Source of the DNA: Luteolibacter sp. LG18
GTDB taxonomy: Bacteria; Verrucomicrobiota; Verrucomicrobiia; Verrucomicrobiales; Akkermansiaceae
NCBI RefSeq assembly: GCF_036322585.1
Contig: NZ_AP024600.1
Span: 3,348,001-3,412,000 of the forward strand
Direction of reading: 5' to 3'
DNA: 64,000 nt
Positions 41,598 to 51,600 of this stretch are shown one piece after another (the stretch's first letter is position 1; each line of letters opens with the position of its first letter). Position numbers and translations under genes: made by a program. The notes under the pieces were generated by a model, which was given only the letters and a program-made list of their open reading frames with translations, searched no databases and was not told the origin of the DNA.

Positions 41598-44500
41598 ATG
41601 AAAAAGACCTACCGTTTCCTTCAGCTCTCCGTCTTCTTCGGAGCCACGCTTCTCCGGGCCCATGCCGCCGACGGCACCTGGATCGCCACGGCCACTTCCG
41701 GCAACTGGACCGATGCCTTCAGTTGGTCCGGCGGCACCATTGCGGACGGCTCCGGGTCCACCGCCTATTTCACCAGCGACATCAGCGCGGCCACGGCGGT
41801 GTCCCTCGGCGGAGTGAACCGCACCATCGGCAACATCGCCTTCTCCGACAACGGCGGCGCGGGCAGCGCCTGGAGCGTCAGTGGAAACGCACTCATCCTC
41901 TCGGTTCCCAGCGGTTCGCCGACGATCACCGCCGACACCACTGCCACGATCAGCTCGATCCTCACCGGCTCCGCGGGATTGATCAAGGCGGGCAATGACT
42001 CGCTCGTTCTGACCGGGGCGAACATCTACACCGGTGGCACCGCCATCAACGCCGGCACCCTGCAGATCGGCGATGGCAGCACCAACGGGACGATGAACGG
42101 TGCCTATACGATCGGCGCGTCCGGCATCCTCCGCTACTTCCGGACCGCCGACACCACGGCTCCGGCGTGGGCAAACATCCAGGGAGCCGGCGTGTTGTCC
42201 GTGATGACCAACCGTGCCAATAGCGGGACGACCAACGATTGGGGACAGGCCGCGCTGCCGGCCGGGTTCACCGGAACCGTTCGGATCGAGCGGGGCCGGA
42301 TTTCCACCAACACCCAGACCTCGCTCGGCAGCGCTTCCGCCGTGGTCGTTCAATCCGGCGGACAACTTGGCATGTGGAACGGTGGGACGTTCCCCCAGAA
42401 CTTCACCATCGTGGGCACGGGCTATGGGGAGTCCGGGTATGAGTCCGCCCTGCGTCTGGCAAACAGCGCTGTGAGCACCACCGTCAGCGGCACGGTGACC
42501 CTCACGGGCAATGCCGCCATCGGGGCATCGGGCACGGGTACTCTTTCCAACACGATCTCGGAGACGACCCCGTCCAGCCTGACCTTCGGCACCGGCAGCC
42601 AGGGGGGCACCATCATCCTCGGCGGCACCAATACCTACACGGGGGTGACGACCATCGCCAACGGGACCGTGTCCGTTTCCACCATCGGCAATACCGGTGT
42701 CAGCGGGAACCTCGGCACCAACGGCACCATCAACCTGGGTGGCGGTGGATCGCAGGGCATCCTGACCTACACCGGAGCGGGGGAGACGATTGACCGCCTC
42801 TTGAATTTCTCCGGCACCACCGGCGGCGCGACGGTGAACAACAACGGCGCGGGTCTGCTCCGGTTCACCACTCCCACCACGACCACCGGCTCCGGTGCCA
42901 AAGGCCTGGGATTCGGCGGCACCGGCAACGGCCAGCTCGATGGAGGCATCACCGCCCTCGGCGGGCTGATGAACATCACCAAGTCCGGCGCGGGGGCATG
43001 GACGCTCGTCGGCGATCTCAGCACGGCGGGCGGCTCGATGACCGTGAACGCGGGCACCTTGGTGCTTTCCGGAAACAACAGCTACACCGGTGTGACCCGG
43101 GTGAACACCGGTGGCACCTTGAGCGTGGGCACCCTGGCCAACAGCGGTGTGGCGAGCAACATCGGTGCGGCCACCAATGCAGCCGCCAATCTGGTCTTCG
43201 GCGGTGGCACCTTGATCTACACCGGGGGGACCGTTTCGACCGACCACTCCTTCACCGCCACGGCGGCCAGCACCCTGGAGGTGACAAGCGCGGCGACCAC
43301 GCTGACCATCGCGAACACGCTCAACGCGGTCGGTGGTAGCTTCGTGATGACGAAGACCGGCGCGGGCACGCTCGTCTTCGGCGGCTCCGCGGACAATTCA
43401 AGCCTCTACATCGCTGTATCCGCAGGCAACCTCGAGCTTGCCAAGAGCGGCACCACCAGCCGCGCGGTGGCGGGGATCAACAGCGTGGCCGTCGGCACGA
43501 CCGTCAAACTCACCGGCACCGGCGGCGATCAGATCTATGGCGGCAGTGCGGGCACCAACTACGGGGTGAACGGGCTGGCCGGGACGCTCGACCTCAACGG
43601 CCACTCGGAAAACACCAGCAATTTCAACGGCGTCGCGGGCGGCGTGCTGACCAACTCGGCCGCTGCCACGAGCGTCGTTTGGACGGTGGGCGAATCCAAC
43701 GCGACCGCCACCTTCGCGGGGGTGGTGGAGAACGGCGCTGGCACCGTCGCACTCGCCAAGACCGGCACCGGGACGCAGACGCTCTCGGGGACGAACACCT
43801 ACACCGGGGGCACGATCCTCAACTCCGGCACGCTGGCGCTGGATTACAACACGCAGGACAGTTCCAAGCTCTCCGACAGCGGGCCCCTGATCCTGAACGG
43901 CGGCACGCTCCAGATGGCTGGCGTGCTCGGTACTCATGTGGAAGCAGTGGGGCCCGTCACGATCAATGGCAATGTGAGCATCACGCGGAGCGGGTTCAAT
44001 TCCGCCGTGCTGGCCCTCGGCAGCTACACCAACAACGGCGTGCTGAATGTCACGGCCACCGGACTTGCCACCACCACGGTGCCGAACAATGCCGCGGGCT
44101 ACCTCGACAATGTCACCCTCGCAGGCAACCAGCTTGCCATGAACGATGGCACGCTCGGCGGTGGATTGGGCAACATCGTTGCCGCCAGCGTCACCTATGC
44201 GGATGTCAATCGCGCGACGGGCACGAAGACCATCACCAACAGCGCGGGCTCCATCGTTCGAATCATCGAAGGCTTGGGAGGAGCTTCTACAAACATCACA
44301 CTGGGTGCTGCCACCACCGACATCGCGACCCTCTTCCAGACCGCCACGGGTGGCACCACGGTCGTCGATCTCGGGACCAATATGCTGCGTCTCGATGCGA
44401 ACGGCCGTATTTTCTCCGGAGCTGGTGCCTCGGCGCTGACCCTCCAGAGCGGAACGCTCACGGCCGGTGGCGCGGACAACACCGCGGGAACCATCGACAT

Positions 44501-47249
44501 TCACAACGGCAGCACGAACCTCATCCTCGTCACTTCCCCAATCACCAACAACGGCACCGGTGCCGTGGCGTTGCAGACGGTCGGCAATGTCACGCTCACC
44601 GGCGCGAACACCTATACCGGAGGAGTCACCGTCAACGGCGGCGTTCTCTCCGCGGGTAACAACACCAGCAATCTCGGCGCGACCGCGCTGGGCACTGGCA
44701 CGGCCACCGTCAATACCGGCGCCACGCTCCAGTTCTGGGTGAACACCAATACCACGGGAACGACCTTCGCGAACAACATCACGCTCAACGGCGGCACGCT
44801 GCTCAGCCAGGACGGGCTGAACAACCTGAGCGGCAACATCGTGATCGGTGCCTCCGGCGGCACCTTCAAAAGCCAGTGGGACACGAAGAACCTCGTGATC
44901 AACGGGGGCGTCTCCGGCAGCGGGCCGGTCACGATTGACAAACTCACGGGCAACGGCGGGAGCAAGGTCATTTTCGCCGGAACCAACACCTACACCGGCA
45001 CCACCACCATCAACGGCGGTGCGCTGCAACTCGCCAAGCGGGCCTCGCTTTACAACAGCACCACGGCCTCGTGGACGGCGGCCAACCTGACCGTGGCCTC
45101 CGGAGCGGTCGCCGTCTTCAATGTCGGTGGTAGCGGTGAGTTCACCTCGGCGGACATCGATACCCTCCAAGGCCTCACGAACGTGGGCGCGGTCACGGCC
45201 ACCCAGGGCTTCAAGAGCGGCTCGATCCTCGGCCTCGACACCACCAACGCGGGCGGCACTTTCACCTACAACAGCGCCATCGCGAACCACGTCGGCACGG
45301 TGACCGATACCCTCGGGCTCACCAAGTATGGCACCGGAATCCTCACGCTCACCGCCGCGAACACCTACACCGGCGCGACCGCGGTCAATGGCGGCACGTT
45401 GTCTATCGGTGGGGCGGGCTCGCTGAATTCCGGTGCCTATCCCGGCACGATCTCCATCGCCTCGGGGGCCACGTTCAATCACGACTCGTCCACCGCGCAG
45501 ACTCTCTCCGGTGCCATCTCCGGTTCGGGCGCGCTGACCAAGACCGGGTCGGCCACGCTCACGCTCGGTGTCCAGAGCAGCTACACCGGCGGCACCACCG
45601 TCAGCCAGGGCATCCTGGATCTCACCGGCGGCGGCGGTGCCAACGGCACCATCCGCGGCACGGCCACCGTGAACGCCGGCGCGACCTTGCGGCTGAGCAC
45701 CGGGGATGCGACCGGCTCCGATGCGACGACCCGCCTCAGCACGATCAACCTGGTGGGCGGCAATCTCGACGTGAACTCGACCAGCAACCAGACGCTGGGC
45801 AGCGCCACGGTCAACATGACCGGCGCGAGCATCACCGGCATCGCGGGTTCGAACATCGATTTCTTCGCCGGAGCTTCGGCGTTGAAAACATTCGCCTCGT
45901 CCACAACCTCGGTCATCAGCGGCACGGCGATTTCCCCGATGCGCCAGGGCAACACCACCTTCACCATCGCACCGGGCACGACGCCCTCCGGCATCGATCT
46001 CGACATCCAGGGGGTGATCAAGAACTCGGCGGCCGGTGACGCGGCCACCGGCTTGTGGACCATCACGGGCGGTGGCACGGTGGCCTTCTCCGGCACCAAC
46101 ACGATCACCGGCAGCGCCACCAAGTATCTCACGGTGACGGGCACCGGCACCACGCTCATGGTTGGCAACGGCGGCGCGACCGGCACGCTCAGCAGCCTGA
46201 CCGTGACGAACAATGCGATCGTGTCCTTCAACCGCTCCGACGCGGCCGGCAGCTTCTCCAACATCATCTCCGGAACCGGGCAGGTGAAGCAGGTTGGCAC
46301 CGGCACCACCACCCTGACGGGGGTGAACACCTACACCGGTGCCACCACGGTGAGCGCGGGTGCCTTGCTCGCCAACAACGCCAGCGGCTCCGCCACCGGC
46401 ACCGGGGCGGTCACGGTGAAGACCGGCGGAACCTTCGGTGGAACGGGCGCGGTCACCGGCAGCGTCACGGTGGAGTCCGGCGGCACGCTCGCTCCGGGAG
46501 CCGGAGGCATCGAGTCCCTGGGCTCCGGTGACCTGGGCCTGCTTGCGGGCGGCACGCTCGTCGCGGAGATCCGCTCGTCCGGCACACCGGGCGCGGACGT
46601 GGTGAATGTCACCGGCAATGTCTCGCTCGCGGGCAATCTGTCGCTGGTGGACATCGCCGCGACACCGGTCGCGCTGGCCGCCGGAACAAAGCTGACGGTG
46701 CTGACCTACACCGGAACCCTGACGGGGACCTTCGCGGGTATGGCCGAAGGCAGCATGGTGACGCTCGGCTCGAACAGCTTCAAGATCCGTTACGCGGACA
46801 ACAAGGCCGTGACGCTGGAGATCCCGCTGGTCGGCTACGAGGCCTGGGCCTCGGCGCAGGGGCTCACCGCCGGGAACAACGGCCGGACCCAGGATCCGGA
46901 TGGCGATGGTGTGAACAACGCCATGGAGTTCTATCTCGGGACCAATCCGCTCGCGAATGCGTCACGGAGCCTTCCGACGATGTCCGCAACCCCGACCCAC
47001 TACCTCTTCACCTTCAAGCGGGATGACGTGGCGGAATCCCTCGCGACGTCCCAGAGCGTGGAGTTCTGCGACAATTTGCACGACTGGACCGGTATTCCGA
47101 TCCCCGCCACGGACAGCGGTCCGGATGGCAATGGATTGAGCGTGACGGTCGTGGAGAATGGCAGTGCCGCCGATGATGTCACGGTCGCCATTCCGAAGAC
47201 CTTCTTCGTCGGTAACGGTGCTTTCGCCCGCCTGAAGGTGAACTTGTGA
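41598..47249 (+). CDS. giant autotransporter-associated beta-strand repeat protein
   Basis: A 1,883-residue secreted protein. The signal peptide is MKKTYRFLQLSVFFGATLLRAHA. The body is a right-handed beta-helix-type run of about nine clear repeats with the core NTYTGGTTINGGTLSLG (for example ANIYTGGTAINAGTLQIG, GTNTYTGTTTINGGALQLA and GVNTYTGATTVSAGALLA), i.e. the autotransporter-associated beta-strand repeat. The C-terminus has a short calcium-loop stretch (DPDGDGVNNAMEFYLGTNP) and a small beta domain. There is no outer-membrane beta-barrel, so it is not a self-transporting autotransporter. It lies 92 bp after the FecR/LamG gene in the same direction and may be a target of that sigma factor. 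Confidence 0.85.
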   Translation: MKKTYRFLQLSVFFGATLLRAHAADGTWIATATSGNWTDAFSWSGGTIADGSGSTAYFTSDISAATAVSLGGVNRTIGNIAFSDNGGAGSAWSVSGNALILSVPSGSPTITADTTATISSILTGSAGLIKAGNDSLVLTGANIYTGGTAINAGTLQIGDGSTNGTMNGAYTIGASGILRYFRTADTTAPAWANIQGAGVLSVMTNRANSGTTNDWGQAALPAGFTGTVRIERGRISTNTQTSLGSASAVVVQSGGQLGMWNGGTFPQNFTIVGTGYGESGYESALRLANSAVSTTVSGTVTLTGNAAIGASGTGTLSNTISETTPSSLTFGTGSQGGTIILGGTNTYTGVTTIANGTVSVSTIGNTGVSGNLGTNGTINLGGGGSQGILTYTGAGETIDRLLNFSGTTGGATVNNNGAGLLRFTTPTTTTGSGAKGLGFGGTGNGQLDGGITALGGLMNITKSGAGAWTLVGDLSTAGGSMTVNAGTLVLSGNNSYTGVTRVNTGGTLSVGTLANSGVASNIGAATNAAANLVFGGGTLIYTGGTVSTDHSFTATAASTLEVTSAATTLTIANTLNAVGGSFVMTKTGAGTLVFGGSADNSSLYIAVSAGNLELAKSGTTSRAVAGINSVAVGTTVKLTGTGGDQIYGGSAGTNYGVNGLAGTLDLNGHSENTSNFNGVAGGVLTNSAAATSVVWTVGESNATATFAGVVENGAGTVALAKTGTGTQTLSGTNTYTGGTILNSGTLALDYNTQDSSKLSDSGPLILNGGTLQMAGVLGTHVEAVGPVTINGNVSITRSGFNSAVLALGSYTNNGVLNVTATGLATTTVPNNAAGYLDNVTLAGNQLAMNDGTLGGGLGNIVAASVTYADVNRATGTKTITNSAGSIVRIIEGLGGASTNITLGAATTDIATLFQTATGGTTVVDLGTNMLRLDANGRIFSGAGASALTLQSGTLTAGGADNTAGTIDIHNGSTNLILVTSPITNNGTGAVALQTVGNVTLTGANTYTGGVTVNGGVLSAGNNTSNLGATALGTGTATVNTGATLQFWVNTNTTGTTFANNITLNGGTLLSQDGLNNLSGNIVIGASGGTFKSQWDTKNLVINGGVSGSGPVTIDKLTGNGGSKVIFAGTNTYTGTTTINGGALQLAKRASLYNSTTASWTAANLTVASGAVAVFNVGGSGEFTSADIDTLQGLTNVGAVTATQGFKSGSILGLDTTNAGGTFTYNSAIANHVGTVTDTLGLTKYGTGILTLTAANTYTGATAVNGGTLSIGGAGSLNSGAYPGTISIASGATFNHDSSTAQTLSGAISGSGALTKTGSATLTLGVQSSYTGGTTVSQGILDLTGGGGANGTIRGTATVNAGATLRLSTGDATGSDATTRLSTINLVGGNLDVNSTSNQTLGSATVNMTGASITGIAGSNIDFFAGASALKTFASSTTSVISGTAISPMRQGNTTFTIAPGTTPSGIDLDIQGVIKNSAAGDAATGLWTITGGGTVAFSGTNTITGSATKYLTVTGTGTTLMVGNGGATGTLSSLTVTNNAIVSFNRSDAAGSFSNIISGTGQVKQVGTGTTTLTGVNTYTGATTVSAGALLANNASGSATGTGAVTVKTGGTFGGTGAVTGSVTVESGGTLAPGAGGIESLGSGDLGLLAGGTLVAEIRSSGTPGADVVNVTGNVSLAGNLSLVDIAATPVALAAGTKLTVLTYTGTLTGTFAGMAEGSMVTLGSNSFKIRYADNKAVTLEIPLVGYEAWASAQGLTAGNNGRTQDPDGDGVNNAMEFYLGTNPLANASRSLPTMSATPTHYLFTFKRDDVAESLATSQSVEFCDNLHDWTGIPIPATDSGPDGNGLSVTVVENGSAADDVTVAIPKTFFVGNGAFARLKVNL

Positions 47250-47633
47250 GCGCGGGACCTGGCATCCGTGTCGTAAGGAACCCTCTCCACTGGTCCCGGA
47301 ACCTTCGGGTGAATTCCTGATCCGTTCTCCGGGTAGTATGCAAAGAACGGGCGGTCGGGGGAAAAACCCGACCCTGGCCGCCCATGCTTTGCTGAAGGTC
47401 CTAGGGTTCGATCCGGTCATGTATTTCACGAAACAGCAGGATCCCAGGCCGGGTTTTCCGGTTTCCGCCGGTCCATTCATGGCCCGGCCATGGGTTCAAG
47501 CAGTGGAGTTCCCACGATAGCCATGATAAATACAGTTTTGAGATCCTATACGCCCTCGGTTTCCCGGGAGTCCGGCGGCGATCCGGTGCTCTCTTCGAAT
47601 TGCCCGCGTGGCGATTCGCATGAGGTTTCAGAC
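47250..47633. other. gene-free region before the AraC gene
   Basis: No supported gene. Short frames (for example at 47338-47520) lack coding character. It probably contains the end of the beta-repeat gene transcript and the promoter of the AraC gene. No clear terminator is seen. The AraC frame is open from 47523 and could start there. Confidence 0.4.
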
Positions 47634-48500
47634 ATGCTTTCCGCGGGGCGATCTCCAGTTCATGAGGTGAATCCCGGCACGCTGGTCCGGAGTTTCACCG
47701 CCCAGGGGCACCGTGCGTCCGGTCGATGGTCCGAATGGCACTACCACCGGGAATGGGAGCTGGTGTTCGTCCAGAGTGGCTCCGGCGTCAGATGCATTGG
47801 AAGTTCCGTGGAAAAATTCTCCACGGGGGATCTGGTGATCATCCCGGGGGATCTCCCGCACGCCTGGCATTGGCACGGCGGGAAGCCCCTCCGGTGCACG
47901 GTGCTGCACTTCTTGCCCCAGGCTTGGGGGGATGCCTTTTGGGAGATCCCGGAGGTCCAGGCATTCCGCATGCTCTGTGGGCGGGCGGCGGGAGGCGCGC
48001 GCTTCGCCGGGCGTGAGGTGGAGAAAATCGGGCGGGGGATGGAAGAGCTGTCGGCAACCGATTCGGCCACGCTGGCGTCGCTGTCCAAGTTGCTCGGCAT
48101 CTTTTCTCAAATGACCACCCTCGAGTGCTTTCCTCTGAACGCGGTGGAAACACGAACCGGGGGACGGCAGAATCGCCTCCTGGATGACCTGCTGGCGTGG
48201 GTGGCGGCCAACTTGAAGGAGGATATCACCCAACAGGAAGCCGCCGACCGGGTGAGGATGAATCCGAGTTCGTTCTGCCGGTGGTTCAAGGCGCAGACCG
48301 GCTGCTCCTTCAAGCACTACCTGAACGAGATCCGGGTGGCGAAAGTCTGCGCCGCGATCGCCCGGGGTGGCCAATCGATCACCGAATCCGCCTTCGAGGC
48401 CGGGTATAACAACCTCTCGAACTTCAACCGGCGGTTTCTCAAAGTCACCGGAGTGACCCCGTCGGCGTTTCGGAAGCAAGTCAGGATGTCCCTCAGGTAA
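47634..48500 (+). CDS. AraC-family regulator with cupin sensor
   Basis: A 288-residue protein. The N-terminal cupin (about residues 18-115) has EWHYHREWELVFVQSGSGVR and GDLVIIPGDLPHAWHW. The C-terminal AraC double helix-turn-helix (about 185-285) has QQEAADRVRMNPSSFCRWFK and SITESAFEAGYNNLSNFNRR, ending in the typical VTGVTPSAFRKQ. The start at ATG 47634 was chosen because GAGG lies 8 bases upstream and the length suits the family; ATG 47523 is an alternative. Such proteins usually sense a sugar and activate nearby catabolic genes, but the ligand is unknown. Confidence 0.88.
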   Translation: MLSAGRSPVHEVNPGTLVRSFTAQGHRASGRWSEWHYHREWELVFVQSGSGVRCIGSSVEKFSTGDLVIIPGDLPHAWHWHGGKPLRCTVLHFLPQAWGDAFWEIPEVQAFRMLCGRAAGGARFAGREVEKIGRGMEELSATDSATLASLSKLLGIFSQMTTLECFPLNAVETRTGGRQNRLLDDLLAWVAANLKEDITQQEAADRVRMNPSSFCRWFKAQTGCSFKHYLNEIRVAKVCAAIARGGQSITESAFEAGYNNLSNFNRRFLKVTGVTPSAFRKQVRMSLR

Positions 48501-48548
48501 TCGTGCCCGCCGCGGCAGATGGTTCCGGGACGCCCGGGGGAAATTTCA

Positions 48549-48612
48549 TGAAATAGTCCGCTAAAACCGCGGAGGTACGGCTTATGTCTTGCAGAGGGCC
48601 ATCATGCATTTC
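48549..48612 (+). promoter_or_regulatory. copy of the sigma-gene promoter before pseudopilin cassette 2
   Basis: Aligned without gaps to 39292-39355: shared TGAAATAGTCCGCTAAAAC, CGGCTTAT/AGGCTTAT, CAGAGGGCCAT and ATGCATTTC. It reaches into the first codons of a short frame (48604-48666). It lies 82-145 bp upstream of the second pseudopilin gene. This suggests that cassette 2 is controlled like the sigma gene. Confidence 0.6.
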
Positions 48613-48666
48613 TCCCGCGGGTTACAGCTTTGTTTGGTCAGTTCAGTTTTCATGTATCAACCGTAA
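48604..48666 (+). CDS. 20-codon leader ORF or sigma-gene start remnant
   Basis: ATG 48604 opens MHFSRGLQLCLVSSVFMYQP and stops at TAA 48664-48666. The first three residues (MHF) and the AGAGGG site before them match the sigma factor's start (MHFPHDDE), after which similarity ends. It may be a leader peptide made when the duplicated leader is transcribed, or only a by-product of the promoter duplication. It lies 27 bp before the pseudopilin start. Confidence 0.3.
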   Translation: MHFSRGLQLCLVSSVFMYQP

Positions 48667-48693
48667 GATGGCCGTTGGTGCCTCCATTTCGAA

Positions 48694-51600
48694 ATGAAAT
48701 TCCCGAAATTCTCCCGGACCGGTTCCCACCGATCTGGATTCTCGCTCGTCATCACGCTGCTGATGATGGTGCTGCTTTCCACCATCGCGCTGGGGCTGTT
48801 GTCCCTTTCCAGTATCACGCTCCGCACGTCCACCCGCGGCGAGGCGATGCAGGTGGCCCGCGCCAATGCCCGCATGGCCCTGATCATGGCCATCGGCGAT
48901 CTCCAGAAGAATCTCGGCCCGGACACCCGCATCAGCACCACCGCCGACCAGATCCAAGGCGATTCCGCGGATGAATCGAAGGTGCCGGCCGCCCAGCGCA
49001 ATTGGGTGCGCGCGTACAAGTCCTGGGGCTCCGGCACCCCCGGTAATCCCCGTCCCGCTCCGGGGTTCCTGCAATGGCTGGTTTCGGGTAATCCGGAACA
49101 GCTCTCCGATCCCGACTTCGCCGTGTCCCCCGTGACCGGTGAGTCGATCGAAATCGCCACCGCCAACACGGTGGGCACTACCGGCCAGCCCGTGCGCGTG
49201 CCGCTGATCACCCGCAAGGACACCTCCGCTGGCAAAGGCAACGACCGCCTCGGCTGGTGGGTCAGCGATCTGGGTACCAAGGCCCAGGTGGCTCCTGCCG
49301 CCAAGGTTCCCACCGCCCTTGCCGAAGTCCGCGCCGGTCAGCAGGCCGCCCCGGCCTACGCTCTGAAGAACGCCGGCACCGGCATCACCAAGCCCTTCGC
49401 CAACGTCGCCGCCACCGATCCGAAGCTCGGCCGCCTGCCGACCTGGCAGAGCAGCGCGCTCATCGCAGACAAACCGGAGAACGTCCGCGGCCTCTACCAC
49501 GATTTCACCACTCAGAACCGAGGCCTGCTCACCGATGTCCGCGCCGGCGGTTTCCGCCTGGACCTCTCGATGGAACTGGAGCGTGCCTCCGCACAAAAGC
49601 CCGACTCCACCGGCACCGCCCTCTATCAGGTCGGCGGCGAGACCGGCATCAACCTCCAGGAGCTCTGGAGCTACTACAACCTCTACAAGGATGTGAAGCG
49701 CGGTGGCACCTTCACCTACACCACCGGCGGCTCGATGCCCTCCGGCACTCCCTATCTCCAGATTGGAGCCAACCCCACCGAGTGCGCCGCGGACGAGAAC
49801 TTCTTCCTGAAGCAGCCGGTCTTCGTCAGCTACCAGATGGCACTGTCGTTCAAGACCCTGCCGGTCACGGTCAGTGGGGCCACGGTGAACCGCCTTTATC
49901 TTTACGCGGATCCGATCGTCACCCTCTGGAACCCGCTGGACATGCCGGTGGTGCTCCCCGCCACGAATTTCCTGACCGTGAAGTACTGGCAGATCCCCTA
50001 CGACATGGTGATCACCAAGAGCGGCACCACCTTGAATTGCCCGCTGGCCGCGTGCCTCTACGATGCCACCGCTACTTCCGATGGTGACTCGAACTTCCTC
50101 AGCATGCGCATGGGCGTTCTGCAGCAGATCGTGCTGAAGCCCGGCGAAGTCGTGAAGATGTCCCAGGTCGGCGCGGCCATCGCCCGTGCCGCCATTACCG
50201 GCGGCGTCCACAAGCTCGATGCCAACAAGGGCTTCAACTACGGCGGCGGCGTCTACATGCCGGTCCGCAACCGCGCCGGCCAGACGATCGATCTCGCCGC
50301 CACCGACTCGATCACCTATTCGCTCCAGCCGAACGAGTTCACCGCCGGGGCCACCCCGCAGAGTGGCCACACCGTGAACTCCAATGGTTATGCCCAGACC
50401 CGGCACTTCTCGCTGACCCACCACGAGGTGTTCGTCGGCGAGGACCGCGGAGCCTCCTCCATCAGCCTCGGCTACGGCAACATGGCCATCGACTGGGACT
50501 TCGGCGACCGCCGCCTCAAGGCCTCTGCCCCGACCCGTCTGGTCAACGACCCCAGCACCAAGGACATGGCCAATGTGGCCGACCGCCTCTACGCGAACAT
50601 GCCCCGCCTCAGTGGCATTTTCCGGCCCATCTCCGGAGCCTCGGAGACCCGCAGCCTGTCCGCCAGTGCTCTTGAAGCCCAGAAGCAGCCCTTCGTTCTC
50701 TTCTCTTTCAACGCGAAGACCGAAAAAGGTGGCGACCGCGGCACCCGCAGCCTCGCCCGCTTCAACCCGAAGGCCCAGCATGTCGACTTCTACGACCTCA
50801 GCGACAAGGAGCGCGACCTGCTGCCCTACGAATACACCGTTGAACCGCTGCTGAGCTGGAAGAACACCAAGCTCGAAGTCAGCACCACCGGCAATGCATA
50901 CTTTGGTGGGGGATTCGATGCCGCCAGCGGTTGCAGCACCGTGATCACCCACTCGATCCCGCGCGAACCGCTCGTCTCGCTCGCCGCCTTCCAGCACTCC
51001 TTCGCGAACGGCTTCGATGTCCTCAAGCCGCGCTACGGATACGCCACCCTCAACGCCCGCGAGCCGCTGCTGCCGCAGATCGCCCACGCGATCGGCAACT
51101 CCGCCGCCTGCCCGGTGCTCCCGGCCGGCAAGACCGAAGGTGCCCTCTCCGGCGGTCGCCCGCTGGCCGACCACTCCTACCTCGCCAACGAGATGCTGTG
51201 GGATTCCTGGTTCTGCTCCGGCATCGCACCCCAGACCACCGAGGGCTACACCCGCAGCCGCACCCAGAAGCAGGTCGCCCAGGAGTTCTTCACCGGCACC
51301 ACCCCGCTGCCGGTGGCGGCCTACAAGGCGGAGCTCCGCGGCCAGCAGGCCACCCAGCTCGCCTCCACCTACTTCCCCGGCACCACGCCCACCATCGAGG
51401 CCAGCGTCGCCATCGCCAGCCTGATCCGCGTGGATGGCATGTTCAACGTGAACTCCACCTCCGTGGAGGCTTGGAAGAGCCTGCTCGGCGCCCTGCGTGA
51501 CCGCCCGGGCGTCGTGGCCGACGCCAGCGGCAAGGAATCCCTCAAGACCGAAAGCGGCACCACTCTGGTGGGTGGCCTGCGCGTGCCGCAGGACATGGTC

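Noticed and set aside
47338..47520. 60-residue frame before the AraC gene
   Set aside because: No ribosome-binding site, no recognisable domain and composition like the non-coding surroundings.
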